In this document: positions 33,559 through 46,217 of the stretch, piece by piece | Layout of the letters: the number at the start of each line of letters is the position of its first letter | Numbering within the stretch: position 1 is the first letter of the stretch | NCBI GenBank assembly: GCA_029204225.1 | Contig: CM055099.1 | Span: 64,229,614-64,293,613 of the forward strand | DNA from: Diphasiastrum complanatum | Taxonomy: Eukaryota > Streptophyta > Lycopodiopsida > Lycopodiales > Lycopodiaceae | Length of the DNA: 64,000 bases | Direction: 5' to 3' | Program-made: the position numbers and the translations under genes | Notes under the pieces: model-generated | Told to the model about the DNA's origin: nothing | The model's database searches: none | What the model saw: the letters and a program-made list of their open reading frames with translations, nothing else

Positions 33559-35251
33559 CCTACTCTGATGCTCCAGATTTTTGGACCTCTCGCTATGCTC
33601 CAGATTTTTGGACCTCTCGCCAAAAGCTTTGATTAATCGAACTGGATGTTGCAAACTACAGATGGGCGAGTGAGAGTTCTTACCACTGGTTGGGTGTTGG
33701 ATGCTTTGAAGCTTCCTACTTGTGGGGAGCAATGCAAAGGAGGCTGAAGCACTAAAGGACTATTGCGGGCGTGAGAAACCAACTCCCGAATCCGGCTTTG
33801 CTCTGAAAAAATGCCAAGACGTTAATCTGATGTTGTTTTAAAGTTGGGTGGCTGAGGTGCTCACATGGCGGGTTCATCCCAAGTTTCTGAGCGGAGCCTT
33901 AGTTCAAGCAGCAATCAAGGCCTACAACGATGTTATAATGAATTGGGCAGAATGGACACTCGAGTGGATCAGACGAGATATCAGTCATTTTGTGACAGAA
34001 AAGAGTAAGCAACTGGAGTTTGCTCTACCTATTAACAAGATGATTGTTGTCTGGCTGAACCTGCCTGGGTTCCAGGTGATTTTGTTGTTAGAGATCATGA
34101 TTGTCCCTTGACTGATGCTGAGGGGCATAATACTATTCAAGCACAAGATGATGACCTGCCACGGAAATCTCGTATGAAGGCAATGGCCAAGCGGAGGTTG
34201 TCTATCCAGCCAAAGACACGAGTCAAGTGGAAAATTACTGGACCAGAGGCTAATGTTGAAGATGATGGTGATAGGTACTCGGATGTGAGTACCCCAGTTC
34301 ATGATTATGAGATGGCAAAAGGACTGCCAGATGATGAAGTCCCTGCATATGCTTCTGATAATATTGTGACCATTAATGATGACGTGGTTGTGAATGAGTC
34401 TTCTGCTGGTGCTGAACTGGGCAAAGCCACTAATCTTGACTCTGTAAATACTTCTATTAATCTGACTAAGGAAGTACCAGAGAGTCCAAAATGCCATTTT
34501 GTCCCAAAAGCTGCTAAACCTGAACAGACTGTTGCTGCGAATGTTGACGCCGGAGACTCAGTACCACCTGGGTTCATGAAGACATTGGTTGACATCTATG
34601 ATGGGTTGTAGGTCCTGACGTGAGAGACATTGTAGCATTCCAAGGCTGATACTCCCGTGAAATCAGCGAACCCACCTGTTGATGCTGAAAAGAATGTTTT
34701 CGGTAAGGGATAGTCGGTACCCTGCACTCTTGTCAATGCACAGCAGGTGCTTTATGATACTGGCGATACCACACCATGGGGTATTCTCGGCTACAGACAC
34801 TAGTAATGGTATCAACGGCCAATGGCTTGCAGCCAAGTGCATTGATACTGAATGGGTTGATGCCTGGATCGAAAGAACCTCTTTGGTAAAGGTCCAACTA
34901 TTGCAGAGCCTTACCGGTAGAACAAGAGGAACCACATAAGTGGAGATGCTTAAAGAGAATTTGACAGCCATCAAGACAAAATTGGCACTACTGAAGGCTC
35001 ACAATATCAACTTGTTGCGGGCTGAGGGGCATTTAGCGGCCACCAAGGCAGAATTTTATTAGTTGGAGAATGAAGTTCCATATTATCAGGCTATATATAA
35101 TGCAGTTGCTGCTCATGCCACTCAACTAATGAAGGAGCTTACCAGGCGATTGGATGATGAAAGGCTAAGACGGCGCCATAGTTCCTACGAGCTGTCTAAA
35201 TTCACGAATGAAAACCTTCATCACCTTAAGACTGAGTTGAGAAAACTGTAG
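33559..35251 (+). pseudogene. Right half of the older decayed coding element
   Basis: Plus-strand coding-like frames broken by stops: 33559-33636 (frame shared with 17854-17967), 33848-34060 (EVLTWRVHPKF, NWAEWTLEWIRRDISHFV), 34080-34611 (acidic, with RKSRMKAMAKRRLS and SVPPGFMKTLVDIYDGL) and 34948-35251 (a heptad-rich segment, EVPYYQAIYNAVAAHATQ, then ELTRRLDDERLRRRH). The final block looks like a coiled coil. No polymerase or protease motif is visible and I do not recognise the protein. It could be a gag-like region of an older LTR element, since an LTR-like block follows at 35487. Confidence 0.5.
33568..33621 (+). repeat. 27-bp tandem repeat, two units
   Basis: ATGCTCCAGATTTTTGGACC and the following bases occur twice, at 33568 and 33595, in frame with the coding remnant. 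Confidence 0.9.
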
Positions 35252-35486
35252 GTCTTGTCTGATACCAAGTGACCAAGTTTGGTCATGTTATCACGTGAAG
35301 TCACTTCCACAAGCTGTGGGACCATGTTTAGGGTACCGACCATTATTGAAGAATGCCACTTGACGTTTGGTGTGAACCAACAGGTATACCAACCAGTGCG
35401 ACTTTATAGTCGTCGTTTTGCTGTAACCACTCTAGTGTCCTTTCCCCTCCTATGTGAGGGATGCTTATACAGGCTCCACATGATTG

Positions 35487-36163
35487 TAGCACCCTGGCGC
35501 GTCAGGGTGCACCAGCCAAGGGCTGGCCAAAAGGGCGCAAGCGGGCGTGCCAGGGGGCAGGCAGCGCCCAGGTGGCAACGGGTAGGGGACCGGCACCAGG
35601 TGGTTGGCGTCGGGCAGGGGCACCGGCATAAGGTGGGTGGTGCCGGGCAGGCCCAGGTGGCGCCGGGCAAGGGCACCAGCGCCAGGTGGGTGGCGCCGGG
35701 CAAGCCGAGGTGGCACCGAGAACCAGGCACGTGGCACTGGGCATCTTCACACCCACTTACACACATGTGAGTAAGCAGGTGGGTTCAGTTATATATAGGT
35801 ACTGGTTTATTTCAGAGATTTGCTTATGGGATAAACCCTGGTGCCCGACACGTAGCACCAGGGCAACCAGTTTAAAAAATAAATAAACTTCCTTGCCTGG
35901 CCCACCGTGACGCGTGCGCAGGGTGCTAAAAATAAGAGGAGCCTGCTTATACATAGGCGCTTGTGCTTTCTTTTTACATATCAATATCTGAGAGAGAGAT
36001 AGTGAGAAGCAAGTCTGATATCTGCTCTTTTGAACTTTGTTGTTGATCACTACTAGCCTGGTTGTTCGGAATGCTCTGAGACTGAACATTTGAACTTTGT
36101 GGACTTTGAACTAGATCTGCATAGCCAAGCTATGTTCTGTTAGGATAAATACTACCAAAACCA
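35487..36163 (+). mobile_element. LTR-like block with promoter and poly(A) signals
   Basis: Starts TGTAGCACCCTGG with an 8-bp hairpin (GCACCCTG/CAGGGTGC, 35489-35510). A GC-rich imperfect minisatellite of GGTGGCGCCGGGCA-like units follows to about 35745, then a TATATATA box near 35790 and AATAAATAAA near 35874. After its likely end, a degenerate primer-binding-like ATACTACCAGAGCCGGG occurs at 36164-36180. The layout fits an LTR of another family, but no second copy is present to prove the ends. Confidence 0.4.
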
Positions 36164-36180
36164 ATACTACCAGAGCCGGG

Positions 36181-37309
36181 TCGAATAATCTCTCTAATCA
36201 TAAATGTTACTCTAAATATATGTATTGTTAGACGCATCAAAAAGACATACTATTTAGATGGCAACCAAGATACCAAGACTACTAGGGCCTCTGAGTTGGA
36301 GCACCTAGGACGTCTACCATACCAACGAGCCCAAGTGTTTAATGATTCTACCTCAGCGACAAATGTTTACTGATTCTCTCACTGTCTACTGAGGCTTCTT
36401 CTAAAGATCGGAAATAGTTTGGCACCTTGTTTGGTTCGGGTCAGTTCCTGCCTGTTACCAGGCTTCACGGGTTTCTTATGAATTACTCCTTTTGATTCAT
36501 TACCTGTTTCAGGTATAGGGATCTGATATTCGTTGTAATGTTGTTTTATCCTGCCTGTCAGAGGATACTCGGGTTGGTTAACTCTTGAGCAACACTCACA
36601 TCAAATGAAAATGTGTAAGTCATGATGCTCAACAGTGGATCAGAATGCTACTCGATTGAGCACCTAACAGTTTCCTACTTCTATTGCTGCAAATCGAAAT
36701 AAACAGATCAATGCGAAACTGAAACTAAACTAATCATGCAACAAGCCACAAGCAAGGAACAAGAAACAAAATAGATAGCATTAACAATGTTCCAGAATCA
36801 AGATACACTCATCTCTCAATTCTTGGACATCCCAAGAACACAAAGAACTAGAATGTATATGGATTTGTAAGATCTAAACCACAATTCTAGCCTCAATGGT
36901 TTACCTCAATGCTAAATTCCTAATTTAATCTACAAACAAGAAATTTAATCCACAACTAATCCACAATGCATAAGGAAAGAAAGCAAGAAATTAAACTAAA
37001 TCCACATCCACACATGCAAGAATGGAAGGGCATGATCATAAAAGCATCACTCAAGAAAGTCATCATGATCAAGGAGCCAGACGTTTGCCAAAACTTGTGG
37101 AGGATCTTCTTATTCATAAACAGGAATAGAGACAATACATATAAAGCTCCCTCATGGAAGAGGGGACCCCATAAATAAGCAAGAGGGTTGCCTTGGTGGA
37201 GCCCAAGTGGCAATTCTACAATTTCATAAATCACAAGTGGAATTGTTCTCTCTACTAGAGGTCACCATCAAGAGGTGGCTCACTCTACTTTCCTTAAGAG
37301 GGGTCTAGA
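36181..37309. other. Stretch without a recognised gene
   Basis: Only short frames; no supported motif or terminal repeat. Confidence 0.45.
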
Positions 37310-38060
37310 CACCTTCATTATTTCAAATGCCTAGAAATACTAGCTCCTACATGGTCATTCCATCATTTGGGATCACCACGAGGCTCACATAAATTCTAGC
37401 TGTCATTCTAACTAGCATTTCTCGGCTCCCATACTCAGCTCTCAGTCTTTATCCATCTCTTTTTTCAAAGACCTCCTCGGTCTAAGGTGAGAGGTGCTCT
37501 TGGTTAGCTTTGGCCTTGTATCTTGGGGATTCATCGGAATGAGCCAACATCATCTCATTCCTAATGCGTTGAAGGACCCACTACAACGCATGTCGAAATG
37601 ATATTGCTTCGCTCCCGCATTGGCATCTTTGACCTAGGCACTTGGAAAAGCATAGATCCTCGTTCGCTTGCATAAAACTAAGTGTTTATTGCTGCCGATC
37701 TTTGCCACGAAAATGGTTTCCGCAAGTTGTCGCAATTTAACCAAAAATCCTATTGTCGCAGATGGTAGATACTTGCAAAATTGGAGAGCTCCCAGCAGCT
37801 TCATAAACCATCATGCTTGAGCATGTCTTTTGTGTCCTTCTCTCCTTAACGCTTCATGGTCATCTTCCTTGTGCTCATTTCTTTTCCCAGGGCTTCGAAT
37901 ATCTAAAACTGTAATTTGTTGCCAAGTTGGAGTGGTCCCAAATATTCTCATGTCCCTTGTATGAACCTGAATTTCTGCCAGTCTTCAATCATTGTGACAT
38001 ACCGTAAAGACATGAAGGCCGCTCGATAGTAGAGTCGGGCCATCATACAATGGTCTTCAT
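37310..38060 (+). repeat. Dispersed repeat family, copy 2
   Basis: Inverted counterpart of 12890-13440. It extends further, to AAGGCCGCTCGATAGTAGAG near 38020. The minus strand upstream of it (about 38240-38080) has a short coding-like run (LLDFGHKHKSSADTCAKESL) that may belong to the same element. Confidence 0.6.
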
Positions 38061-39398
38061 CAGACTACAGAGCTAACTGGGATTGATTTTAATTGGCAGA
38101 TCCAAACCTCGATCGTAGAAATAATCTTGATTCATAAGGAATGCCAAGGATCGGCAATAGTCTAAACTTTCTTTCGCACACGTGTCGGCACTAGATTTGT
38201 GCTTGTGGCCGAAGTCCAGTAGCTGCATTCGTTACTCATCATAAGATGAGCGCTCTGAAATTCTTGGGATTATTGGCCAATTGATAGCCTCATCCCTTGG
38301 TTGCTCCATAGGCCATGGATCTCTTCTTTTGACGGGCATGTAGAATGGATCGATTCATTTCCAGGATGGTGCCCATAGGTATTCTTGCAACCTCCTATTG
38401 TCATTCAGAGTTTTATCTCCATTTTGGTTGTGGATGGACGGCTGCAATAATGTTTGACCTTGTAGGATATTGGCTTTGGTCCAGGTCTTTTTTTTCGCCT
38501 CTCATGAATCGGGAGTATTTTTTTCTAAATTTTTCGGATTCTCAAGTATCAGCCATCTTAGGCTTTGGCTCGATCTGCTAGGTTGTCTTTAGCTTTTACG
38601 GGGGCCTTGCCAAATATTCATCAAAGGCCTTGGCACCTTTGTCTTCATTTCTAGCCCTTTCACTGGTTGAGGGCTTAGCTTCACTTGTGTTGCAAAAAGC
38701 TTCGAGTGGTAGGTTGCTTAACTTGGGGGTCACGAATCCCTTCAGTATCAACTTGGGTTTCAACTATGTCGGGTGGGTTGTGATCGGGGGTGAGGGTGGC
38801 ATGAATCTTGTGGGTTGACCAGGGACAGGATTCTTGACGAGATTGAAGGCGACATTGGGAGAGCTGCGTTGTTTCACAAACTCATCCCGCTGGGGCCTTG
38901 TATGTCTCGGGAGCTCCCTGGCATGGCTTCAAGGGTCGACTCAGGTGGGAATGAGGGAATGATGGTTGGGGGGGGGGGGGACAGGGTGTGTGGGTATGAA
39001 GGTTTGAGAAAATTCCAACATTGAAAAATGGAAAGTTTTGTAGCCAGGTAGTGGGCTAAGAGACTTCCAGAAGCAGCTTCTGTCTCCTTTCCATCCGATC
39101 CATAATACCATCCAACTGATATGTTGACCCGTTGTGTCCTACAACATCATCATCTCTATCTTTGTCCCTTGGCTTTCGTTCGGAATTTCCTGCTTGGGCC
39201 TTGCACGAAGTGTTCCACAGTTTCTTCACTTTGTCTGAAACCTTTTGTAGGTCCTTCGTCACTTTGTAGGTCCTTCGTCACTTGTTCCAACTACTTCTGG
39301 GACTCTTGGATGACCTTTTCCTGTTTCTCAGCAACTCACTTAAAATTTTCCTTGTTAGCCTCCCTCTCTTGAATAAGCTTGAAAGAAAAACACCATTT
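38061..39398. other. Stretch without a recognised gene
   Basis: Short frames on both strands and a G11 run near 38970. A minus-strand frame at 39262-39056 is charged but carries no motif I recognise. Confidence 0.45.
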
Positions 39399-39690
39399 GT
39401 CAAACAAGTGCCTCGTGCATGGTATGGACATATTGTATATTACTTTCTCTCTCACAAGTTTATGACAACAAGTTCAGATCCAAATATTTATAAACAATGA
39501 CAACATTGCCTTAGTTGTACTAGTTATATATACTATATGTTGATGACATAATTATTATGGGCAATGTGAGAATCTCATTCATTCTATCAAAGCCAATTTG
39601 TGCAAGCAATTTGAAATGACAGATTTAGATCTTATGTATTTTTGCTTGGGGGTTGAAGTATGGCATAATGGCAATGATATCAGATTAACT
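39399..39690 (+). pseudogene. Copia reverse transcriptase fragment
   Basis: Plus-strand pieces of Copia RT in order: VKQVPRAWYGHI and SSDPNIYK (39399-39490), then after frame changes YVDDIIIMGN (catalytic YVDD box, near 39540) and QFEMTDLDLMYFCLGVEVW (39610-39665). Stops and frameshifts separate them. No flanking integrase or RNase H is present. Confidence 0.85.
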
Positions 39691-40857
39691 TAATATTAAT
39701 AGTTTAAAAATCAATTAATATAAATAATTCAAATTTTAGCCAACGAGGCCCAATTTGAGTGTTGTCTAATTTGACTAGTAGCTAACATCATATTGAATTA
39801 TGATGAACTAAACTGAGTTAAGTTGGGCAAGTGATTATCAAGTTATGGACTATCCAAATTAGGCTTAATCATGGCCTAGAAAAAGTAGACCACTAAGAAC
39901 TCCTAGCACACAAACACATGTTCAGCATGGCCTATACTCTAGAATGGCTCTTTTCCTAATGTTATAGATCTATAATGAATCCGTTGTCTAAATTTTGTAC
40001 AGAATTGACACTCTGTACCATTATATGACCTCCTTACACAGTCATCTCTAGTAGAAAAGTAGACAATGTGCAAGCTTAAAGTCAACATACTCCAAATTGA
40101 TCTATAGGGCACCATTATTTGTCTTTGCTAGGAGTCTATTGATAGGATGATCCTCCATAAGCCCTAAAAATTTCATGATGCCAATATGTTAAATGGACCA
40201 AAATTATCCTGGTCTACTCCGGCCTCCCTCTTTATTTGCTGGCCCAATTCGTTGGGCTTAAAAATCTTGGAAGGGCTGAAAATATGTCAAATATCAACTT
40301 TAATGTTTTGGATTTTCCTTAAAAGCTTCCACTGTCGCTTCTCCAGATGCCTCTCAATTTTTGCGTTGAGCTCGTCCTCATCAATTACAATACAACCTAG
40401 TACAAAGAACTTGCAACAAACAAAAACAAAAACAAAAGACAAACAAAAATTTGAAACAAGATAGAAACCTTTGTGTTTTTTGTTCATTGTTGTTCGTCTT
40501 GAGAAAATTCTTCTTCCTGAACCTAACTTCCTCCTTATCACCTCCTGCTAGCCACTCTGCCCTAGACTCGCCAACTCATCACTCTCCGACTCATCACTTG
40601 ACTCTCCCATTGACTCTCCCATCTTCTCTTCTGTATCCTCTCCCATATCTGGTGTGAATGCGCCTCCCATCCCTCCCATCTCTAGTGTAGATGTGCATCC
40701 CTCCCATCTCTTGTGTAAATGCCGGCATGTAGGTTTTCATCATAGCCATCCCTTCATATTCGTCCCTTCATGTAGGTTCTCATTAGTGCAACTCACTGGC
40801 CTCAGTTATGTTGGATGGATATAGAAATTGTTGGCTGGGAGATGGAGCTTGTTGTTT
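39691..40857. other. Stretch without a recognised gene
   Basis: AT-rich to about 40500, then CT-rich with direct repeats of CACTCTCCGACTCATCA-like and CTCCCATC-like motifs (40560-40720). No gene supported. Confidence 0.45.
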
Positions 40858-41302
40858 AATGAGAAAAGAAGTTTGTTGAGAGAGGGGGGAAGGAGCTACA
40901 AGCGTGCCCACCCTTACCAATACAAGATCAAACACTTTATGGCCATTATGATGAGAATGCACAATCTGCTTGGTTCAAGACAATGACTACTTGTTGGGCA
41001 GAATGGATGAATGAGAAAGGAGTTTATTGAGAGAGGAAGGAAGGAGCTACCAACGTGCCCACCCTCAGGGATACAAGATCAAACACTTCATGGCCATTAT
41101 AATGAGAATGCATGGTCTACTTGGTTCAAGACAATGACTGCATGTTGGGCAGAATGGATGAATGTGAAAAGGAGCTTGTTGGAGCTATCATCGCACCAAC
41201 CCTTACCAATACAAGATCAAACACTTCATGGCCATTATGATAAGAATGCATGATCTGGTTGGTTTAAGACAATGACTGCTTGTTGGACAGAATGGATGAA
41301 TG
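40858..41302. repeat. Three-unit ~151-bp tandem repeat
   Basis: Units begin at 40858, 41010 and 41161 with AATGAGAAAAGAAG-like starts. They share ACAAGATCAAACACTT, ATGGCCATTAT, GACAATGACT and GGGCAGAATGGATGAATG. The spacings are 152 and 151 bp and the last unit is 138-142 bp. A frame through units 2-3 encodes a repeated QDQTLHGHY, but the frame is not maintained throughout. Confidence 0.9.
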
Positions 41303-42099
41303 TTCTCCTATTGACTCAGGTGTGCTATCTATCCTCTGCTTGTTGGATGCAACACATCACTGATCAAGATATCTTCCACATGCACTTTAGTAGCTAGGCT
41401 ATAGATGAAATTCTCAATAATCAGATAAGTTTTATCTCCACCATGTATTCAATCCACATATCGTAAACGGAGACATTAAATCTAGAATATCTTACTAGAT
41501 GAGAAATTCAAGGCTCATGTAGCAGACTTAGATTACAAAGAATGGTGGCGAGTTTAGTTACACATGTTACAAGCGAAATGACACAAACGTCCTTGTAATA
41601 CATGTCTCCTAAGTATGGGCAAACCTACATGTAAGCCACACAAAGTGGAGATGTTTCAACTTTGGAATAATCATTCTAGAGCTCCTAACAAGGCAGTGCC
41701 CCTTGGATGTCTCTTAGACCGATGGCCCACTCGATTTGGTAGCTTGGGTCAAAAAGATGAAAACAAAATGCAAACCACACTATACAATTGTTTATGTTTT
41801 ACTATCATGATCATGTAATCGAGCAACAATGGTGACATGATCGTTTGTGCTTGTTGTACACATTAGTGAATAGTAACTTCACTATTTGGAGGCCTATTGT
41901 TGGAGGCCAAGTTCTAGTTGCTCATATTTTTCTATCACAAGGATATAAAAAACTTACAGGTGATTTCTAGTCTATTGTGTTATTGTTCTTAGACCTAAGA
42001 AATTGTGTTCTAAATTTGTCCTCCCTATTTGTATAGGATGTTAGATATCTTTCATATTTGTTGCTAAAACCTGGAAGAACTACTATCAACGTGATTTTT
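41303..42099. other. Stretch without a recognised gene
   Basis: No supported motif; a 67-codon plus-strand frame at 41615-41818 is unrecognised. Confidence 0.45.
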
Positions 42100-42850
42100 C
42101 ATCTTATAAATGAACAACTTGGTGGTTTAGGATCAAAGGCTGTGCAGTATATCTGGGTGCATGGTCAATGAAGGAGCGAGAGGGAGATGGTGAGGCTAAT
42201 ATGGAACCCAAATGGAAAGACATGAAAGAGTGGTCAAAGAGAGTAGTGAAAAGAATTTGGAAGTGTGATATCAGTGGGATAAGGAATGGTGACTCCATGA
42301 GGTAGTCAACGACACTGTGTCCGCCACTGTGGGGATGGCATGTGTAGCTACTCGAATTAGGCATGTGTAGCTACTCGAATTAGGCCAACGAGGTAGGCCA
42401 TTATAAATGGCTAACTCATGGGCTTCGTGAAGCTGCAACAGATACTCTCCATATATAGTGATAGGACCATGTGAATCAACTAAAATCCTAGTAACTCCCA
42501 TGTCATCACAATCAACGAAGCATGTGCATAGACGTGTATGCGTATAACTGCCCAGCAGCATCATGAAATTCAACTTGTCATGTAGCATTCCTGGCATTAA
42601 AGTCACCAGTGAGAAGAACATATCCTCGATCAACAAATCTAATAATATTTGCATAAAGATCAACATACAGAGAACCTATGCCCTCCACAAATGAAGAGGA
42701 ATCTGAAGGAAGTAGCAAGGTGGAATAAAGAGGTCCCTATCCAAGCCAATATCACGCCCAGAGAGGCAAACCCAAATATAACGTGCATGTCCATCATGCA
42801 TGATGAACTCCATAATTGGGTGTAATGTCTACAAACATGCAACTCCACCT
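42100..42850 (-). pseudogene. LINE endonuclease (APE-like) fragment
   Basis: On the minus strand, pieces in several frames give FGFASLGVILAWIGTSLF- and YVLLTGDFNARNAT-like segments. GDFNAR is encoded at 42607-42590. Further on are YGEYLLQLHEAHELAIYNGLP, YTCHPHSGGHSVVDYLMESP and ISHFQI. The set (GDFNAR, NG-P, SVVDY) is that of the apurinic endonuclease-like domain at the N-terminus of LINE ORF2. A short direct repeat (AGCTACTCGAATTAGGC, near 42350 and 42368) and frameshifts show decay. Confidence 0.78.
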
Positions 42851-43044
42851 GATCCTTTATTACTCATGGCTCTCATCTTTGTCATATACACTGAAGATTC
42901 CCATCTATATTCCAAAAATGTAGGTACTCCTCTGACCTGGCTCTCATGTGCCTCCATAAGCTCTTGATATCCTCTTTGAGAAGGGTTTTTTCCAGGATTA
43001 TTGCTTACCATAACTCTTGGACTGATACTTCTTTGATTTTTTAA

Positions 43045-44049
43045 ATGAATTCTAAGATTAGGTTGATAGAATTGTTTGATGGAGACAACTTCATGTCCTG
43101 GAAACTCAAAATGAAAATGTTGCTGATTGAGAAAGACCTATGGGAGGTAGTTTTTGGTGCAGACACTAAGCCACATGATAAATTGACTAAAGTCAAGGCT
43201 TTCAAAAGAAAGGATGCAAAAGCATTGGCAAGTATTATTCTGAACCTGAAAGATACACAACTTGCTCATGTCAGTAAGGACACTATTGCCAAAGAGGCTT
43301 GGCAGGTCCTGACAGCAATCTATGACACAAAGAACTTGGCTCACCAGGCTTATCTACACCTAAAATTCTTCACAACCAAGATGTCGAAAGGGACATCTAT
43401 CATAGATCATGTCAGCAATATGAGAATAATGGCTGATCAGCTAGCTTCTCTGAACTCATCCATCTATGACATAGAATTTATGTCAAGCCTATTGACCAGT
43501 CTACCAGTTTCTTACAAGATATTGAGCATCTCCTTGGGGGGTCAGCTTGGCAAGATGAATACTGAAGAAATGATTGGCCAACTACTGCAAAAAGAGATGT
43601 ATCAAAAGGGGGAGAGCTCGACAATAGAAGAACTTCTGATCAGCAAGATGGAAAATACTTCCATATAAGAGAATGAGAAAGAGAAAAATGCAATTAATGA
43701 GCAGTGTCTAATACAACAAATCAAAGTGAAAGGCATGTTTAGAGGGAATTGCCACTACTGTGGAAAGTTTGGTCATATGGCAAAGGTCTGTAGGAAGAAA
43801 CAGTATGATTCAATAAGGCAAGAAAATAACCTAGCTGACCAAAACAAGCAGCTGCTTGTTGCAGCATTCTTTGCCTCAAAAGAAACCCCAGTCTGGTATA
43901 TTGACTTTGGGGCCACACAACATATGACCTACCAGAGAAAGCTTTTGACTAATTATCAGAAGGTCTCCACCCTTGCCAGTGTATTATTGGGTGACAACAA
44001 CTCATACAAAATTGAAAGAAAAGGAGATATTATTTTCACTATAAACTAG
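43045..44049 (+). pseudogene. Copia gag-protease region with one in-frame stop, truncated
   Basis: One continuous frame of 334 codons contains a single TAA (43666-43668). It starts with a Copia gag (FDGDNFMSWKLKMKMLL, then LLTSLPVSYKI and IGQLLQKEM). A CCHC knuckle (CHYCGKFGHMAKVC, near 43750) and the protease start (WYIDFGATQHMT, near 43895) follow, and the frame ends inside the protease. The catalytic triplet reads D-F-G where Copia proteases have D-S-G. The element is cut at about 44048 next to a GA microsatellite; integrase, RT, RNase H and LTRs are missing. Confidence 0.9.
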
Positions 44050-44117
44050 CAAAGTGTGCCCCCATCGATGGTGGACGGCCGATGGTGTGTCTGTGTTCAC
44101 GCACGAAGGCGTGCGAC

Positions 44118-44284
<167 letters not shown>

Positions 44285-44760
44285 AAATAAGTAAAAAATT
44301 CAAGAAAAAAGGTGGGAGGGGGTATGGGGTACAATGCCCCCCCCCCACTCCCCTTCTACCCCCTCGCTTGCCCCTTCCACTATACTCGCTCCCTCCCTTC
44401 TCTCTCTCCCACCCCCCAAGCCGCTAGCCTGATTGGGGGCTCAGCTGCCCGGGGGTGCCATGGCACACCCCCCCTTCCAGGAAAGCGCAAAAAAGGGGGG
44501 GAGCGGAGGGGTCCCCGGCAGCGTGAGCTGTCCATGTACCAGGAAAGTGCGAGGGGGGGTACTCGTTGGGTGGGCTTCATGTTTTTAAAAAAGAGTCCCG
44601 GATAGCTCACACTGGCCGTCATAAGAATACGTTTCCCCGGCCACTTGGGCGGACATATATAAAAAAAAAATTTAACAATTTTTTTTTATGAAAAAAAGGG
44701 TCCTAGGCAGCGCCGAGGCTTCTTGAGCGTGACGGGCAGCGTGAGCTCTTTGATTGTTGC
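44285..44760. other. GC-rich homopolymer-laden stretch
   Basis: C runs (for example C13 near 44337) and G runs, with repeated motifs GGCAGCGTGAGCT (near 44516 and 44735) and a related inverted GATAGCTCACACTGGCC. Frames here are composition artefacts. A decayed DNA transposon is possible but unproven. Confidence 0.4.
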
Positions 44761-46200
44761 AGCCGGCCCCGCAAGGCCACAAGGCATCCAACAAGTGTTG
44801 AGCTTATAGACTGTCTCTTTTGCATGTTGTACCCTTCAGAAATGATTTGATTGCCTCTTCAACAGCAGGCGCATCCACTTCAAACGGGGCAACATTGATC
44901 TCACTCACTAGGATGGCAATTGGAGGTTTGCACAGACCATTTGTTTCCTCAGCCTTCCTTTCTCATGTCTCCCGATTGTATTCAAGTTGGTAGCAGCCTT
45001 TCTTCGTTGGCTTTGCATAAGTGTTCTTACATCAGCGTTGCAAATTGACGTGCAATTCTAAATCCTAAAAATCAACCACTGCACAAGTTCATCGCAGGAA
45101 AGGAAGACAGCTAGGATTCAGAGTTGAAGTGTTATTCCTAGTTGGTAGCAGCCTTTGATCGTTGGCACAATTAGTATCCTGAATGACAACTGAGGTTGTT
45201 TGTTTATGAGCAAGAATGGATGATCACACAGACGAGCCAAGCACATCGACCTGCAATATCCACATGATGAGGAAAAGAGTATCGACAACATGTATTGGTG
45301 AAAAAAGAGAACTCAGAGAGGGCAAGAAAAAATAGAGATGAAAATTAAGTAAACAATACATGATGCCATTGCAAACAACAGGTCGCATTTGGGCATCAAA
45401 AGACATGTTAGCAGTCTTTGTCCACACATTTTTGGAGGATTTTTAAACGAGACTTCATAATGAAGAAACAAATTTTTTTTTTTTTACAAAAAACCAAAAC
45501 TTCAAAAAGTGAAGGGTTGAAGTGATTCTCTCTCACTTGGAAAAATCTAGATTTTTTTTTTTCAGAATTCTGGCCCATCTCCACTAATTTGATTAAAACT
45601 TATTCAATATTGATTTGAATCATAGAATCTCAGTACCTCTAAAAAGCTAACAACAATATTTATCAGCCTATAGGATCAGATCAATGATTGAAGGTGATTT
45701 GGTAGGTCGAATTAGCAACAGAACATGCTTGAAATTTTTGAAGGAAGAAAAATAGTAAAACTAGAGCTAGAAAACAAGATTTGTCATAACTTTTTGGATA
45801 CTAATCCAAATGACCTGCCATATAGATCAAATCAAAGCTAAGACAATGCTCTAAAATTCTATATAGAGAAACTTGAGATTAAACTCAGATCAGATCTGAA
45901 AAATTCAAACAAAGTAAAAGCAAAATTCTAGTCACCTATCTTGACAGCTTTTGGGAAAAGTGCAATAACTTTTGTATCTCTTATCCAAATGCCTTGAAAA
46001 TTGTTGAAAATGAAAGCTAAGAAAATCCTAAAAAGTACTGAATCAAATTAGAAATGAAAAATGAAATTGAATGCTAAAAGTTTGTCTGAACAGTACTAAA
46101 AAATTCCAAGTTAAAAATTGTCAAAAAGAAAGCTACAAATGCAATAAACTTATCAAATCCAATGAAAGTCACATAGAATCATCATGAATTTAGGATCTAT
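44761..46200. other. AT-rich stretch, probably internal region of a minus-strand LTR element
   Basis: No gag or pol motif recognised. It lies downstream, on the minus strand, of the LTR and primer-binding site at 46201-46750, so part of it may be that element's leader. Confidence 0.35.
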
Positions 46201-46212
46201 GCTCTAATACCA
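46201..46212 (-). other. Primer-binding site, initiator tRNA-Met type
   Basis: Plus-strand GCTCTAATACCA is the complement of TGGTATTAGAGC, one mismatch from the standard TGGTATCAGAGC. It lies five bases from the LTR end at 46218. Confidence 0.65.
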
Positions 46213-46217
46213 AGAAA

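Noticed and set aside
35404-35766. Pro/Ala/Gly-rich frames in the GC-rich block
   Set aside because: Product of an imperfect GGTGGCGCCGGG minisatellite inside an LTR-like region.
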